From Pseudomonas sp. UBA5706 (lineage in GTDB: Bacteria; Pseudomonadota; Gammaproteobacteria; Pseudomonadales; Pseudomonadaceae): DNA of 64,000 bases. The DNA lies in assembly GCF_002419965.1 (NCBI RefSeq), contig NZ_DIHC01000001.1:62001-126000 (forward strand), in the 5' to 3' direction. The notes beneath the pieces are model-generated. The model saw only the letters and a list, made by a program, of their open reading frames with translations, searched no databases and had not been told where the DNA came from. The translations under genes and the position numbers were made by a program. This document shows, one piece after another, positions 44,915 to 53,283 of the stretch; position 1 is the stretch's first letter; each line of letters starts with the position of its first letter.

Positions 44915-45361
44915 ATGTCTGAAAAACCCGTGACGGCGGCGCCGATGCTCGCGCCCGGCGTCGCCGCGATGCTCTTCGACGGCACCTGCAAACTGTGCAA
45001 CGGTTGGGCAGCATTCGTCATTCGCCATGACCGCGAGCATCGCATTCAACTGGTCGCCGTGCAGTCTGCGCAGGGCCAGCAATTGCTGGGATGGGCAGGT
45101 TTACCCACCGACCGATTCAACACCATCGTTTTGATCAAGGACAATCGCTTCAGCATCCGCTCGGAGGCGATGTTCAAGATTCTTGAACTCTTGCCACGTC
45201 CCTGGCCGTGGCTCAGCCTGGCGCGGGTTATTCCAGGGACTTTGCGAGACTGGCTGTATGAGCGCATTGCGCTGAATCGCTACCGCCTGTTTGGCCGCTA
45301 TGACGCCTGCCGCGTGCCACCTAAGGATCATGAGCAGCGCTATCTGAACGCCGGGTCGTGA
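44915..45361 (+). CDS. DCC-family thiol-disulfide oxidoreductase-like protein
   Basis: The 148-residue protein has the DxxCxxC motif in LFDGTCKLCNGWAAFV that defines the DCC (DUF393) family. A C-terminal RYRLFGRYDACRVP is also typical. Members are predicted thiol-disulfide oxidoreductases. The ATG at 44915 follows GAGG; an upstream in-frame start at 44846 is unsupported. Confidence 0.85.
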   Translation: MSEKPVTAAPMLAPGVAAMLFDGTCKLCNGWAAFVIRHDREHRIQLVAVQSAQGQQLLGWAGLPTDRFNTIVLIKDNRFSIRSEAMFKILELLPRPWPWLSLARVIPGTLRDWLYERIALNRYRLFGRYDACRVPPKDHEQRYLNAGS

Positions 45362-45973
45362 TAACCGGCTCATGGTTGGCGGCTTTCCGTGCCCGTTGCG
45401 CCAGACCGACTGCCTCCCTCACACACGGCTTAGCGACGCCAGACCTGCCCTTGAGCGCTGACCGACCACCCAAGATGATTTGGCCCCGGCAACGATACTC
45501 ACCCTGCCGACCCAACGCTCTGCTGGCGCGTAATCAAGCTAATTCACCTCGCCGAGCAGCGCGCTCTCGCCCAACGCCGATCCGAACCAGGGGTTTTGCC
45601 ATTGGCTTCCCGGGTGCCCGGCCAGCATCGGGTGAGAGCATCGATCAGCGGTCGAAGCCGCGCGTGAATTATCAGATCGCCCAAATAAGGCAAAGCCTCG
45701 AAGCTCATCATCAGATGGCCAAAGACCTTGGTGCGCCAATAAACGCTCGCCGACAGCGAGACTTATCTGGCCAGACGCCGCAGGCGCAAGCTGATCGAGG
45801 GCTACAGCCTGACGCCCAGACGCCGCGCGTCGTTAAGCTTTGGCATGATTTTCGAGGTTGGCACAGCCCCCCTCGTTCGCCTGATGAGCCTGACCACCTG
45901 CAACACAGGCCGCAAGCGGCCGCTTGCGCTGATGTATGCTTGTGCCGCATTCAGTGTTGCCAGAGAGATCGCT
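45362..45973. other. Gene-poor region with possible gene remnants
   Basis: Open frames cross these 612 bp but none has a ribosome-binding site, a recognisable domain or codon use like its neighbours. A plus-strand stretch around 45760-45860 encodes an Arg-rich segment (SLTPRRRASLSFGM) that may be debris of a lost gene. Nothing else is seen. Confidence 0.4.
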
Positions 45974-46450
45974 TTGTCCTCGCCTTCAGAACCTGTATAT
46001 AACGACGCCCATCCAGCAGCCTCCCGCGCTGAACAGCTGGCCGAGCAGCTCAGGCGCGTGATCGGCAGCCTTGTTCGAGAGGTGCGAAGTGGTGCGCACA
46101 CGCCCTCCTCGGCACAGAGCGAAACATTGGGCTTTATTGATCGTCATGGCCCGGCCAGCATTACTGACATGGCCGTGCATCGTCATGTCAAGCATCAGAG
46201 CATGCGCCTGGTGATCGCTCAACTGGAGCGGCAGCGGCTGGTAACCCGTGCACCTGATCCCGACGATGCCCGCAAGCAGCTCATCGAGCTGACCGGTCAG
46301 GGGCGAGAAGCGCTTGAACGAAGTCGGCAACAGCGCAGCGACTGGTTAGCCCGCCAGATCAAAGAAAAGACCACCGCTGCTCAGCTCCAAACCCTGGAGG
46401 CTGCGGTCAAGGTCCTGGAGCAATTGCTGTCAGCCGACCAGGACCACTGA
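45974..46450 (+). CDS. MarR-family regulator
   Basis: The 158-residue protein has the MarR winged HTH: SAQSETLGFIDRHGPASITD, then the recognition region HVKHQSMRLVIAQLERQ and the wing DPDDARKQLIELTGQG. The start is uncertain: TTG at 45974 has AGAGAG upstream and gives a normal length; an ATG at 45932 would add 14 residues. Its stop TGA abuts the stop of the convergent SnoaL gene. It is the probable ligand of the palindrome at 46896, and a half-site of that palindrome (CTGTATATA) occurs at 45993-46001 near its own start. Confidence 0.8.
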   Translation: MSSPSEPVYNDAHPAASRAEQLAEQLRRVIGSLVREVRSGAHTPSSAQSETLGFIDRHGPASITDMAVHRHVKHQSMRLVIAQLERQRLVTRAPDPDDARKQLIELTGQGREALERSRQQRSDWLARQIKEKTTAAQLQTLEAAVKVLEQLLSADQDH

Positions 46451-46861
46451 TCAGGGCAGCCTCAAGGCAGCGAGCACCGTAGGCAGCGAGTTGATGCCCC
46501 AGTGCTCGACATACCGACCCTCCTCGATTCGCACGATATCCATGACATCAATGGACACCGCACGCCCGGTCGCGGGTATGCCCAGCAATACTCCCGAGTG
46601 CTGGCCGGTTATGCGCTTCCGGGTTGTGACCTTGTCGTGCTCGGCAATCTGGTCGAGCACCTCAACCCTTAGCTCGGTCAGGCCTGAATGCAACACATGT
46701 CGGAAGGTGTGCCAGAGACTTTCACGGTCACTGGGCTGGCCCGCAGCTGCCGTGTGGTTCACGAAGCTTTCCGCAACCAGCGCTTCAAACGCTGCGCGAT
46801 CGCACCGCTCGATGACCTGAAGATTAAACGTGCAGATGATCGCTTTATTCGCTGCCGACAT
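46451..46861 (-). CDS. SnoaL-like (NTF2-fold) ester cyclase family protein
   Basis: The 136-residue protein has the NTF2 fold of SnoaL-type proteins. Segments visible include LVAESFVNHTAAAGQPS, ITGQHSGVLLGIPATGRAVS and a closing EEGRYVEHWGINSLP. It may bind or cyclise a small hydrophobic molecule. The ATG at 46861 has GGGAG upstream. The gene is convergent with marR, and its upstream region carries a perfect 25-bp palindrome. It lies next to crtB but on a separate transcript; a link to carotenoids is not shown. Confidence 0.8.
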   Translation of the reverse strand: MSAANKAIICTFNLQVIERCDRAAFEALVAESFVNHTAAAGQPSDRESLWHTFRHVLHSGLTELRVEVLDQIAEHDKVTTRKRITGQHSGVLLGIPATGRAVSIDVMDIVRIEEGRYVEHWGINSLPTVLAALRLP

Positions 46862-46895
46862 GAGGACTCCCGACTTATCAATGCCTGAAACCCCA

Positions 46896-46920
46896 ATATA
46901 TACAGTCAAACTGTATATAT
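46896..46920. promoter_or_regulatory. Perfect palindrome, probable MarR operator
   Basis: ATATATACAGT (46896-46906) and ACTGTATATAT (46910-46920) are perfect 11-bp inverted arms around CAA. The site lies 35 bp upstream of the SnoaL start, where a bound dimer would block its promoter. The neighbouring marR gene is the obvious source of the regulator. Confidence 0.75.
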
Positions 46921-47069
46921 CCAGCGTTGCACCTACCGACTCGTGACGCTCAAGAGCAAGCGCTGACGTTGCTGCGTGGTAGAGGGCGACGATGCTCGAC
47001 GTGGGAACTCATTCGTGACGCGCTACGCCGGTGCCGGTGAGCAAGGAGCGCCCTGGCCAGCGCTCCCAC

Positions 47070-47091
47070 GCCGAGCGCGGGAACGATCAGT
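47070..47091. repeat. Copy of the CCCACGC...GCGGGAACGATC repeat
   Basis: CTCCCACGCCGAGCGCGGGAACGATC resembles the palindrome at 31554-31582 with a degenerate left arm. It lies just past the crtB stop and could help end the crt transcript. Confidence 0.4.
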
Positions 47092-47099
47092 AACTTTCG

Positions 47100-48101
47100 T
47101 TACCGCTGCGCCTGGGCAGCAGCTGCGCGAACGCCATGCTCAGCCGCTGGATAAGCGTGATGGGGACGTTGCCATAGCTCAGCAGGGCGTGCCGGCCATT
47201 GACGACCGCGCGAAGCAACGGCTCCCCACAGCCCGGCCAGTACCAGGCGTGCCTTTTCGAGCGTCGAGGTCGAGACGCGAGCGTCCCAAGCATGTGCGCC
47301 TCGCTTTCTGACCTGAATACCGATCGCGCGGTAGACGCCGCTGGCGGTCGCCACCGCCCACGCCGAGCGCCAGGGCAACGCAGTCAGCCCCGCTTGTGCG
47401 CTCGCATAGAACGGCTCTGCCATGTCGACCAGCCTTTGCGCCAGCACTGCCAATGATTCCCGATACTGGATCTGCGCGAGGTTCTGTGGCGGGATCGAAA
47501 ACTCGTCGAGCCAGGTGCGTGGCAGATAACAGCGACCGACGCTGGCGTCTTCGATGATGTCGCGGGCGATGTTGGTGAGTTGGAAGCCCATTCCCAGATC
47601 GCACGCTCGATCCAGCGTCTGCTCATCGCTGACCCCCATGACCTGAGCCATCATCAGCCCGACCACTCCGGCCACGTGATAGCAGTAGTCCAGGGTATCG
47701 TCGATATGCTCGTACTGCCTTTGCTGAACATCCATCGCAAACCCGGACAAATGTTCGAGCGCATAGGTCTCGCGAATCCGATGACCCATCACCACTTCGC
47801 GGAACGCGGCAAACGCCTGCGTGTGCACGGCAAGCCCTGCGTAGACCGCCTGGGTTTGCGCAACCAGGCTTGCCAGTCGCTCATGAACCTCAGCCTGCCC
47901 CACAACCGTTGCCGAGTGCCCCGCTTGTTGTCCGTCGATCACGTCGTCACAATGACGGCACCAGGCGTAGAGCATGACCGCACTGCGGCGTGTAGCCGGG
48001 TCGAACAGGCGCGACGCCGCTGCGAAACTCTTCGAGCCAACGGCAATGCTCGTGGTCGCGTGATCGAGCAACTGCTGATCGCCGCCTTCAACCACCTTCA
48101 C
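47100..48101 (-). CDS. crtB: 15-cis-phytoene synthase
   Basis: The 333-residue enzyme condenses two GGPP to phytoene. The first aspartate motif is in YAWCRHCDDVIDGQQ (D52-D56); the second is GMGFQLTNIARDIIEDA. The product-release region GRCYLPRTWLDEF is present. After the usual end (RPAELWQRP) it carries about 21 extra Ala/His-rich residues. The start is a GTG overlapping the crtI TGA as GTGA. It is the last gene of the idi-crtX-crtY-crtI-crtB operon. Confidence 0.93.
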   Translation of the reverse strand: MKVVEGGDQQLLDHATTSIAVGSKSFAAASRLFDPATRRSAVMLYAWCRHCDDVIDGQQAGHSATVVGQAEVHERLASLVAQTQAVYAGLAVHTQAFAAFREVVMGHRIRETYALEHLSGFAMDVQQRQYEHIDDTLDYCYHVAGVVGLMMAQVMGVSDEQTLDRACDLGMGFQLTNIARDIIEDASVGRCYLPRTWLDEFSIPPQNLAQIQYRESLAVLAQRLVDMAEPFYASAQAGLTALPWRSAWAVATASGVYRAIGIQVRKRGAHAWDARVSTSTLEKARLVLAGLWGAVASRGRQWPARPAELWQRPHHAYPAAEHGVRAAAAQAQR

Positions 48102-49588
48102 AGGTGCAGATCCTCTAGCATCAGGCTCGCGGTGGCTTTTGCCGATCCAATCACGCCTGGTACCCCTGCACCGGGATGCGTACCGGCGCCCACCAGGTAA
48201 ACGTTGCGCAGGCTCGCATCGCGATTGTGCGGGCGGAACCAGGCGCTTTGAGTGAGGATGGGCTCAAGGGAAAATGCCGACCCCAGGTGCGCGTTCAACT
48301 CGCTGCGGAAATCCTCGGGCGTGAAGATGCGACAGGTCACCAGGTCCTCGCGCAGCCCCGGTATGTAGTGCTTTTCAAGGTAGTCGAAAATTCGGTCCCG
48401 ATAACGCGGCCCTTCTGTTTCCCAATCAATGGGGGCGTTGCCTAAATGCGGCACCGGCGACAGCACGTAATGGCTGGAGCATCCGGGCGGAGCAAGGCTT
48501 GGATCGGTAATGCACGGGGCGTGCAGGTACAGGGAAAAATCCTCGGCCAGGGCCTCGCCCTTGAAGATTTCCTGGATCAACGCGCGATAGCGTGGCCCAA
48601 AGCACACCGTGTGATGTTGCAATTGGGGCTGTGGCCGCTTGAGCCCGAAGTGAATGACAAACAGCGAGTTGCTGTATCGCTTGCCTTTGAGCCGGGCGCT
48701 TTGCTCTTTGCCTCTGGGATGCGCTCCCAGCAGCTTGGCGTAGGTGTGCATCACATCGGCATTCGAGGCGACACAATCGGCCAGCAGTTGCCGACCGTCC
48801 GCCAGGCGCACGCCTGTGGCTCTACCGGCATCGACCTCGATACTGGCGACATCTGCATTAAGCTCGAACCGCCCGCCGATGTCCTCAAACAGCCCGACCA
48901 TGGCCTGCACCAACGCCCCCGTGCCACCCTTGGGAAACCACACGCCCCACTCCCGCTCCAGCGCATGAATCAGGGTGTAGATCGAAGAGGTCGAAAACGG
49001 ATTCCCGCCCACCAGTAACGAGTGAAAGGAAAACGCTTGGCGCAGCTTGTCATCTTCAATGAATTTCGAAACCATCGAATAGACGCTGCGCCAGGCCTGC
49101 AGCCGCGCCAGCTGCGGGCCGGCCTGGATCATGTCGCGAAAGGATAGAAAAGGCACAGCGCCCAGCTTCAGATAACCTTCGCGAAATACCGCTTTGGAAT
49201 AAGCCAGGAACCCGCGGTAACCGGCGACATCATTGGGATTTAACGCTGCAATCTGCCGGTCCAGCAACGCTTGGTCATTGGCGTAATCGAACCGTGAGCC
49301 ATCCTCCCAGCGCAGTTGATAAAACGGTGACACGGGGAGCAGCTCGACATAGTCACGCATCGACTTGCCAGCTGCGCTGAACAGCGCCTCGATGGCCGTC
49401 GGATCGGTGATCACCGTGGGACCGGCATCGAAGGTGAAACCCTGATCCTCATACACGTATGCGCGACCACCGGGTTTGTCGCGCTTTTCCAGCAATGTCG
49501 TCTGCACGCCTGCGGCCTGAAGGCGGATGGCCAGCGCCAGACCACCGAACCCTGCGCCAATCACGATGGCTTTTTTTGCGTTGCTCAT
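48098..49588 (-). CDS. crtI: Phytoene desaturase (lycopene-forming)
   Basis: The 496-residue FAD enzyme converts phytoene to lycopene at the membrane. The N-terminal dinucleotide loop is IVIGAGFGGLALAIRL (from residue 8), then EKRDKPGGRAYVYEDQGF. The C-terminal FAD signature is YLVGAGTHPGAGVPGVIGSA. Length and motifs match bacterial CrtI. It overlaps crtY by ATGA (49588-49585) and crtB by GTGA. Confidence 0.95.
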   Translation of the reverse strand: MSNAKKAIVIGAGFGGLALAIRLQAAGVQTTLLEKRDKPGGRAYVYEDQGFTFDAGPTVITDPTAIEALFSAAGKSMRDYVELLPVSPFYQLRWEDGSRFDYANDQALLDRQIAALNPNDVAGYRGFLAYSKAVFREGYLKLGAVPFLSFRDMIQAGPQLARLQAWRSVYSMVSKFIEDDKLRQAFSFHSLLVGGNPFSTSSIYTLIHALEREWGVWFPKGGTGALVQAMVGLFEDIGGRFELNADVASIEVDAGRATGVRLADGRQLLADCVASNADVMHTYAKLLGAHPRGKEQSARLKGKRYSNSLFVIHFGLKRPQPQLQHHTVCFGPRYRALIQEIFKGEALAEDFSLYLHAPCITDPSLAPPGCSSHYVLSPVPHLGNAPIDWETEGPRYRDRIFDYLEKHYIPGLREDLVTCRIFTPEDFRSELNAHLGSAFSLEPILTQSAWFRPHNRDASLRNVYLVGAGTHPGAGVPGVIGSAKATASLMLEDLHL

Positions 49589-50751
49589 TCTCGGTTCTCG
49601 TAATGGCTGGGCAGGTAACGACGCATTGCATCGATGGCCTGCTTGATGGGGACAGGCGGCTTGCCCGAGACCACGCGCAACTTATCGCACGTGCTGCTGT
49701 TGCCTGCGTAAAACCGCCTGATCAGGTCTTCGGACAGCCCGTAGAAGCGCTGCATGACCTGCCAGCGGTCCTGAGGTCGTCCGGCCAGAAACAGCGTGCG
49801 ATTGAGCAAGCGATAGAACCGCTGTTGGCGCCAGGCCCGGTAAGCGAATGCGCGCATTCCCTTTGCCAGCGACTCGGCATCCAGATCGCGTTGCTGCACG
49901 ATCCAGTCCGCCACCCGTACGGCATGGGGCAGTGAATAACCGGTGGTGCAGTGAAACAAACCGGCGCGTAATCCCGCGCGCGGTTGTCCGTCCTCTTCAG
50001 GCCAGAAGCGGGAGAAATCGCCTGCCAGGGTGATCGGCAACACGCCTTCCTCTTCGCGCAGACAGGCAGACACTGTCCACCCCTGCTCGCGCACGTATTC
50101 GCTGATGTGGGCGCGCAGCTGTTCGGCGCAAAGCGCATGACGGTCCACGTAATGAGTGTCTTCCACCAGCACGGTGTCCGGCGTAAACGGCAGAACATAA
50201 ACGAAGCGGTAGCCGTCTCCCTGGGCCACTCGCGCATCCATGATGATCGGCGACTCAAGACCGTGGGGCGCCGTTAGCTGCAGCAACTGGCCCAGAAATG
50301 CCTGACGCCCCAACACCATATGTTCGCTGTCCCTCACGCCGCGACCGTCGATAACTGCACTGGCCTTGAGGCATTCACCGCTTGCGAGCAATACCGAGTG
50401 CGGATGCACCTGAGCGATGGTTTGCCCTGTGCGCACATCATCACCCAGCGCGGCCCCGATGACCTGCACGAAGCGCTCGGAGGTAATGCTGGCGTAGCCT
50501 GAGGCCAGCCGCCGCGAGCGGGCCGGAAAATGCACCTCGTAGCTGGACCATTTGTGCACCACCAGCGGCGCGATCCATTCACGCTGCGCTGCATTGAGGT
50601 CGCCCTCGTGAAACGACCAGGTGTGGTTGCCGCCAATGCTCGGCTGCTCTTCGATGCACAGTACGCGCAGTTCGGGTCGCAGCTGCCTGAGTCGCCAGGC
50701 AATCAGCCCGTTGGCCAGGCCAGTACCGGCAAGAATGAGGTCGTACTTCAT
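49585..50751 (-). CDS. crtY: Lycopene beta-cyclase
   Basis: The 388-residue flavoprotein closes beta-ionone rings on lycopene. The N-terminal loop is DLILAGTGLANGLIAWRL; IEEQPSIGGNHTWSFHEGD is the family motif following it. Further segments include YRFVYVLPFTPDTVLVEDTHY and RAGLFHCTTGYSLPHAV, typical of proteobacterial CrtY. It overlaps both neighbours by 4 bp. Confidence 0.93.
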   Translation of the reverse strand: MKYDLILAGTGLANGLIAWRLRQLRPELRVLCIEEQPSIGGNHTWSFHEGDLNAAQREWIAPLVVHKWSSYEVHFPARSRRLASGYASITSERFVQVIGAALGDDVRTGQTIAQVHPHSVLLASGECLKASAVIDGRGVRDSEHMVLGRQAFLGQLLQLTAPHGLESPIIMDARVAQGDGYRFVYVLPFTPDTVLVEDTHYVDRHALCAEQLRAHISEYVREQGWTVSACLREEEGVLPITLAGDFSRFWPEEDGQPRAGLRAGLFHCTTGYSLPHAVRVADWIVQQRDLDAESLAKGMRAFAYRAWRQQRFYRLLNRTLFLAGRPQDRWQVMQRFYGLSEDLIRRFYAGNSSTCDKLRVVSGKPPVPIKQAIDAMRRYLPSHYENRE

Positions 50752-52022
50752 AAGGCAAAGCCTGCCAGGACAGGCTCGCCGGTGCGGACCACCTGTTCGA
50801 CAATGTCGGCCGCGCGTGGGGTTCCGCCCGCTTGGTCAAGCTCTTGCGCCAGTCGCTGTAGCGGCTCAAGGGGCTGATCGAGAAGTTGAGCCAGTGCACC
50901 CTGAATACGCGCGGCCCGCGCTCGACGGCTCAGTTGCAACCCTGCACCGGTGTAGCTGACCCGCGCAGCCACGCCCGGCTGATCGAAGCCAATCGGCATG
51001 ACCAGCATCGGGGTACACGCCTTGATGGCATCCATCACCGTGTTGAGCCCGCCATGAGTCACCACCGCACTGGCCTGCTCCAGCGCCCACTGTTGTGGCG
51101 CGAAATCGGTGACCCAGGTGGCTCCGCTGCGCCTGAGTCGTTCTTCCTGAGCAGCGCCCAAGCCACCGCAGTGCGCTATTAACAACTGCACCTTGAGCCG
51201 CGCGCAAGCCTTGGCCACCTGCGCAAACATGCCCATACGTCCACCCTGAAGCGTACCCAGGCTGGCAAAGACAAAGGGGCGTTCAGGGTCGATTTGCCAC
51301 GCCCCCGTAATCGGTTGGCTCGCCGTGCGCATGGGCCCGACGGCATGAAAGGTTGCAGGCAAATCAGACCTCGGAAGATCGAATCCGGTAATCGTCTGAC
51401 TGATCTGAGCGTAGGGTGAGAGACATTGATGAAGGCCATCACGCGGCTCGATGGCAAAGGTTCGACAGGCCTCGCGAATGACATCGCGCAGCGGCTGCAT
51501 CAGCCAGTCATACACGCGCTGGCTGCCTTCATACATACGCCGACTGCGTTCATCCGAACCATAGGCAAAGGGCATGACGGCCAGCGGGATCTGCGGTTCG
51601 CGGTTGACTGGCAGCGCGCAAGCCACGGAAACGAACGGTATATCCAGGGCCTCTGCTACCAACCCTCCCGACGCCTCCATCTGATCACAAAGCAGCGTGT
51701 CTATACCCCTCTGACTCAACGCGCCGGGGAGTTCGATGCAAAGCATTCTGGTGGTGGTGCACAGATCGCGGATGACGCCACGCAGGCGCCACGGATTGTT
51801 GGAAGTGGCTGCGCGTTTCAAGACCTGATCAAGGCTGCCGGGCGGATGGCTGACTGCGCCGAGGGCGTGAAAGCCGACACGCGGGTCCGTCAGCCAGCGA
51901 CGCGCGTCGGCTTGCTGGAAGAACGTAACCTTGTGACCTCGGTCGATCAGCTCCGATGCCAGCGCTTGAAAAGCCTGGAAATGGCTGAAAAACGCTGGCG
52001 CAACAACCCCGAAGTGGCTCAT
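50748..52022 (-). CDS. crtX: Zeaxanthin glucosyltransferase
   Basis: The 424-residue GT1 enzyme adds glucose to the hydroxyls of zeaxanthin. The N-terminus GVVAPAFFSHFQAFQALA is the acceptor domain. The C-terminal UDP-sugar signature is visible as DFAPQQWALEQASAVVTHGG followed by NTVMDAIKACTPMLVMPIGFDQ. Its presence implies the cell makes hydroxylated carotenoids, although no crtZ is found in the window. It overlaps idi and crtY by 4 bp each. Confidence 0.9.
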   Translation of the reverse strand: MSHFGVVAPAFFSHFQAFQALASELIDRGHKVTFFQQADARRWLTDPRVGFHALGAVSHPPGSLDQVLKRAATSNNPWRLRGVIRDLCTTTRMLCIELPGALSQRGIDTLLCDQMEASGGLVAEALDIPFVSVACALPVNREPQIPLAVMPFAYGSDERSRRMYEGSQRVYDWLMQPLRDVIREACRTFAIEPRDGLHQCLSPYAQISQTITGFDLPRSDLPATFHAVGPMRTASQPITGAWQIDPERPFVFASLGTLQGGRMGMFAQVAKACARLKVQLLIAHCGGLGAAQEERLRRSGATWVTDFAPQQWALEQASAVVTHGGLNTVMDAIKACTPMLVMPIGFDQPGVAARVSYTGAGLQLSRRARAARIQGALAQLLDQPLEPLQRLAQELDQAGGTPRAADIVEQVVRTGEPVLAGFAL

Positions 52023-53074
52023 GAACGTGGCAGCACTGTAGGTTCGACGGACAACAGGCGCGCGTTGCGCAGCGCCGCCAGGTCTGACGAGCCGGTGCAG
52101 AAGCAGGCGATCCGCAGCTGCCTGATGACAATGTCGAAGTGCTCGATGACCGCCGCGGTCGATAGCGTGGCGTCGCGGAGCACGCCTGCCGCCTGCCCGA
52201 CCAGATCCGCTCCCAAGGCGATGGCTTTGGCGGCGTCGACGCCGTTACGGATCCCACCGGACGCGATCAGAGTCATCTCCGGGAGCGCCTGCCGGACCAT
52301 CTTGAGACTGGTGGCGGTGGGAATTCCCCAGTGAGCAAACGCAGCGGCCACTTTGCGGTCCGCAGGCCGCACCGCGCGCTCGGCTTCGACAGCAGCCCAA
52401 CTGGTTCCGCCCAAGCCTGCGACATCAATGACCTGCACCCCGGCACGCGCCAGCGCCACGGCCACCTGAGCCGATATGCCGGCCCCGACCTCCTTGACGA
52501 TCACGGGGACGCCGACGGTTTCGACGGTAAGGCGAATAGCTTCCAGAACGCCACGCCAGTTTCTGTCGCCCTCTGCCTGAACCGCCTCCTGCAGCGGGTT
52601 GAGATGAATGATCAGCGCATCGGCCTGCAAGGTGTCTACCGACCGGCGCGCGAGATCCAGACCATCGTGCTCCAACAGCTGAGCAGCACCGATATTGCCC
52701 AGCAGCGGGATATCCGGCGCCAGGCGGCGCAACTCGCGGGTCAGGCCCTGATCATTGCCGCTCCTAAGCCCCACGCGCTGGGACCCGACGCCCATCGCAA
52801 TGCCCAGTGCCTGCGCGGCCTCGGCCAAATGGCGGTTGATGGCGACAGACCGGTCCGCGCCGCCTGTCATGGAGCTGATCAGCAGTGGTGCCCGCAGCGA
52901 TTTGCCTGCCAGAGAACTGCTTAGGTCAACGGCCTCCAGATCCAATTCCGGCAGTGCACAGTGCTCCAATTGCAGCGCATCGAACCCGGTACCCACGCCA
53001 TGAGCGCCGGCGCGCCGGTCCAGCACGATGTTCAGGTGATCGTCCTTGCGTCGACTCAGATCGCTTTCACTCAT
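52019..53074 (-). CDS. fni: Type 2 isopentenyl-diphosphate isomerase (FMN-dependent)
   Basis: The 351-residue enzyme isomerises IPP and DMAPP to supply CrtE. The N-terminal RRKDDHLNIVLDRR is typical. Flavin and substrate motifs include LLISSMTGGA, VIVKEVGAGIS, DVAGLGGTSWAAVE and ASGGIRNGVDAAKAIALGA. It is the first gene of the long crt operon, divergent from crtE, with a regulatory dyad between. Confidence 0.93.
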   Translation of the reverse strand: MSESDLSRRKDDHLNIVLDRRAGAHGVGTGFDALQLEHCALPELDLEAVDLSSSLAGKSLRAPLLISSMTGGADRSVAINRHLAEAAQALGIAMGVGSQRVGLRSGNDQGLTRELRRLAPDIPLLGNIGAAQLLEHDGLDLARRSVDTLQADALIIHLNPLQEAVQAEGDRNWRGVLEAIRLTVETVGVPVIVKEVGAGISAQVAVALARAGVQVIDVAGLGGTSWAAVEAERAVRPADRKVAAAFAHWGIPTATSLKMVRQALPEMTLIASGGIRNGVDAAKAIALGADLVGQAAGVLRDATLSTAAVIEHFDIVIRQLRIACFCTGSSDLAALRNARLLSVEPTVLPRS

Positions 53075-53283
53075 ACAAGCCCCAGATTGCTGGAATCATT
53101 TCCCACCCGGCGTGGTCATCTTGCAGAGCAAACTTGTACAAAAATGGCAATTTACACAAGTTTTGTACAAGATTGCTTCAAACTGAGGCAGCCGTTACGC
53201 GCAGTCGTTCCGCATTTGTGGCGTCTAGAGTGCAAAGGATACGGGCCAAACGCTCACGTGCCACTACAGAGGTAATAACCCCG
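53075..53283. promoter_or_regulatory. Divergent crtE-idi control region with a long dyad
   Basis: CTTGTACAAAA (53133-53143) and TTTTGTACAAG (53161-53171) are perfect inverted arms 17 bp apart. Each arm contains the 8-bp palindrome TTGTACAA (53134-53141, 53163-53170), with centres 29 bp apart. The spacer holds a further near-match, TTTACA (53151-53156). The placement, between two divergent carotenoid genes, suggests one regulator binds twice. Core promoter boxes could not be fixed. Confidence 0.65.

Noticed and set aside
46451..46861. SnoaL-like gene as the missing carotenoid hydroxylase
   Set aside because: It lacks the His-box motifs of CrtZ/fatty-acid hydroxylases and is an NTF2-fold protein; it also belongs to a separate transcript.
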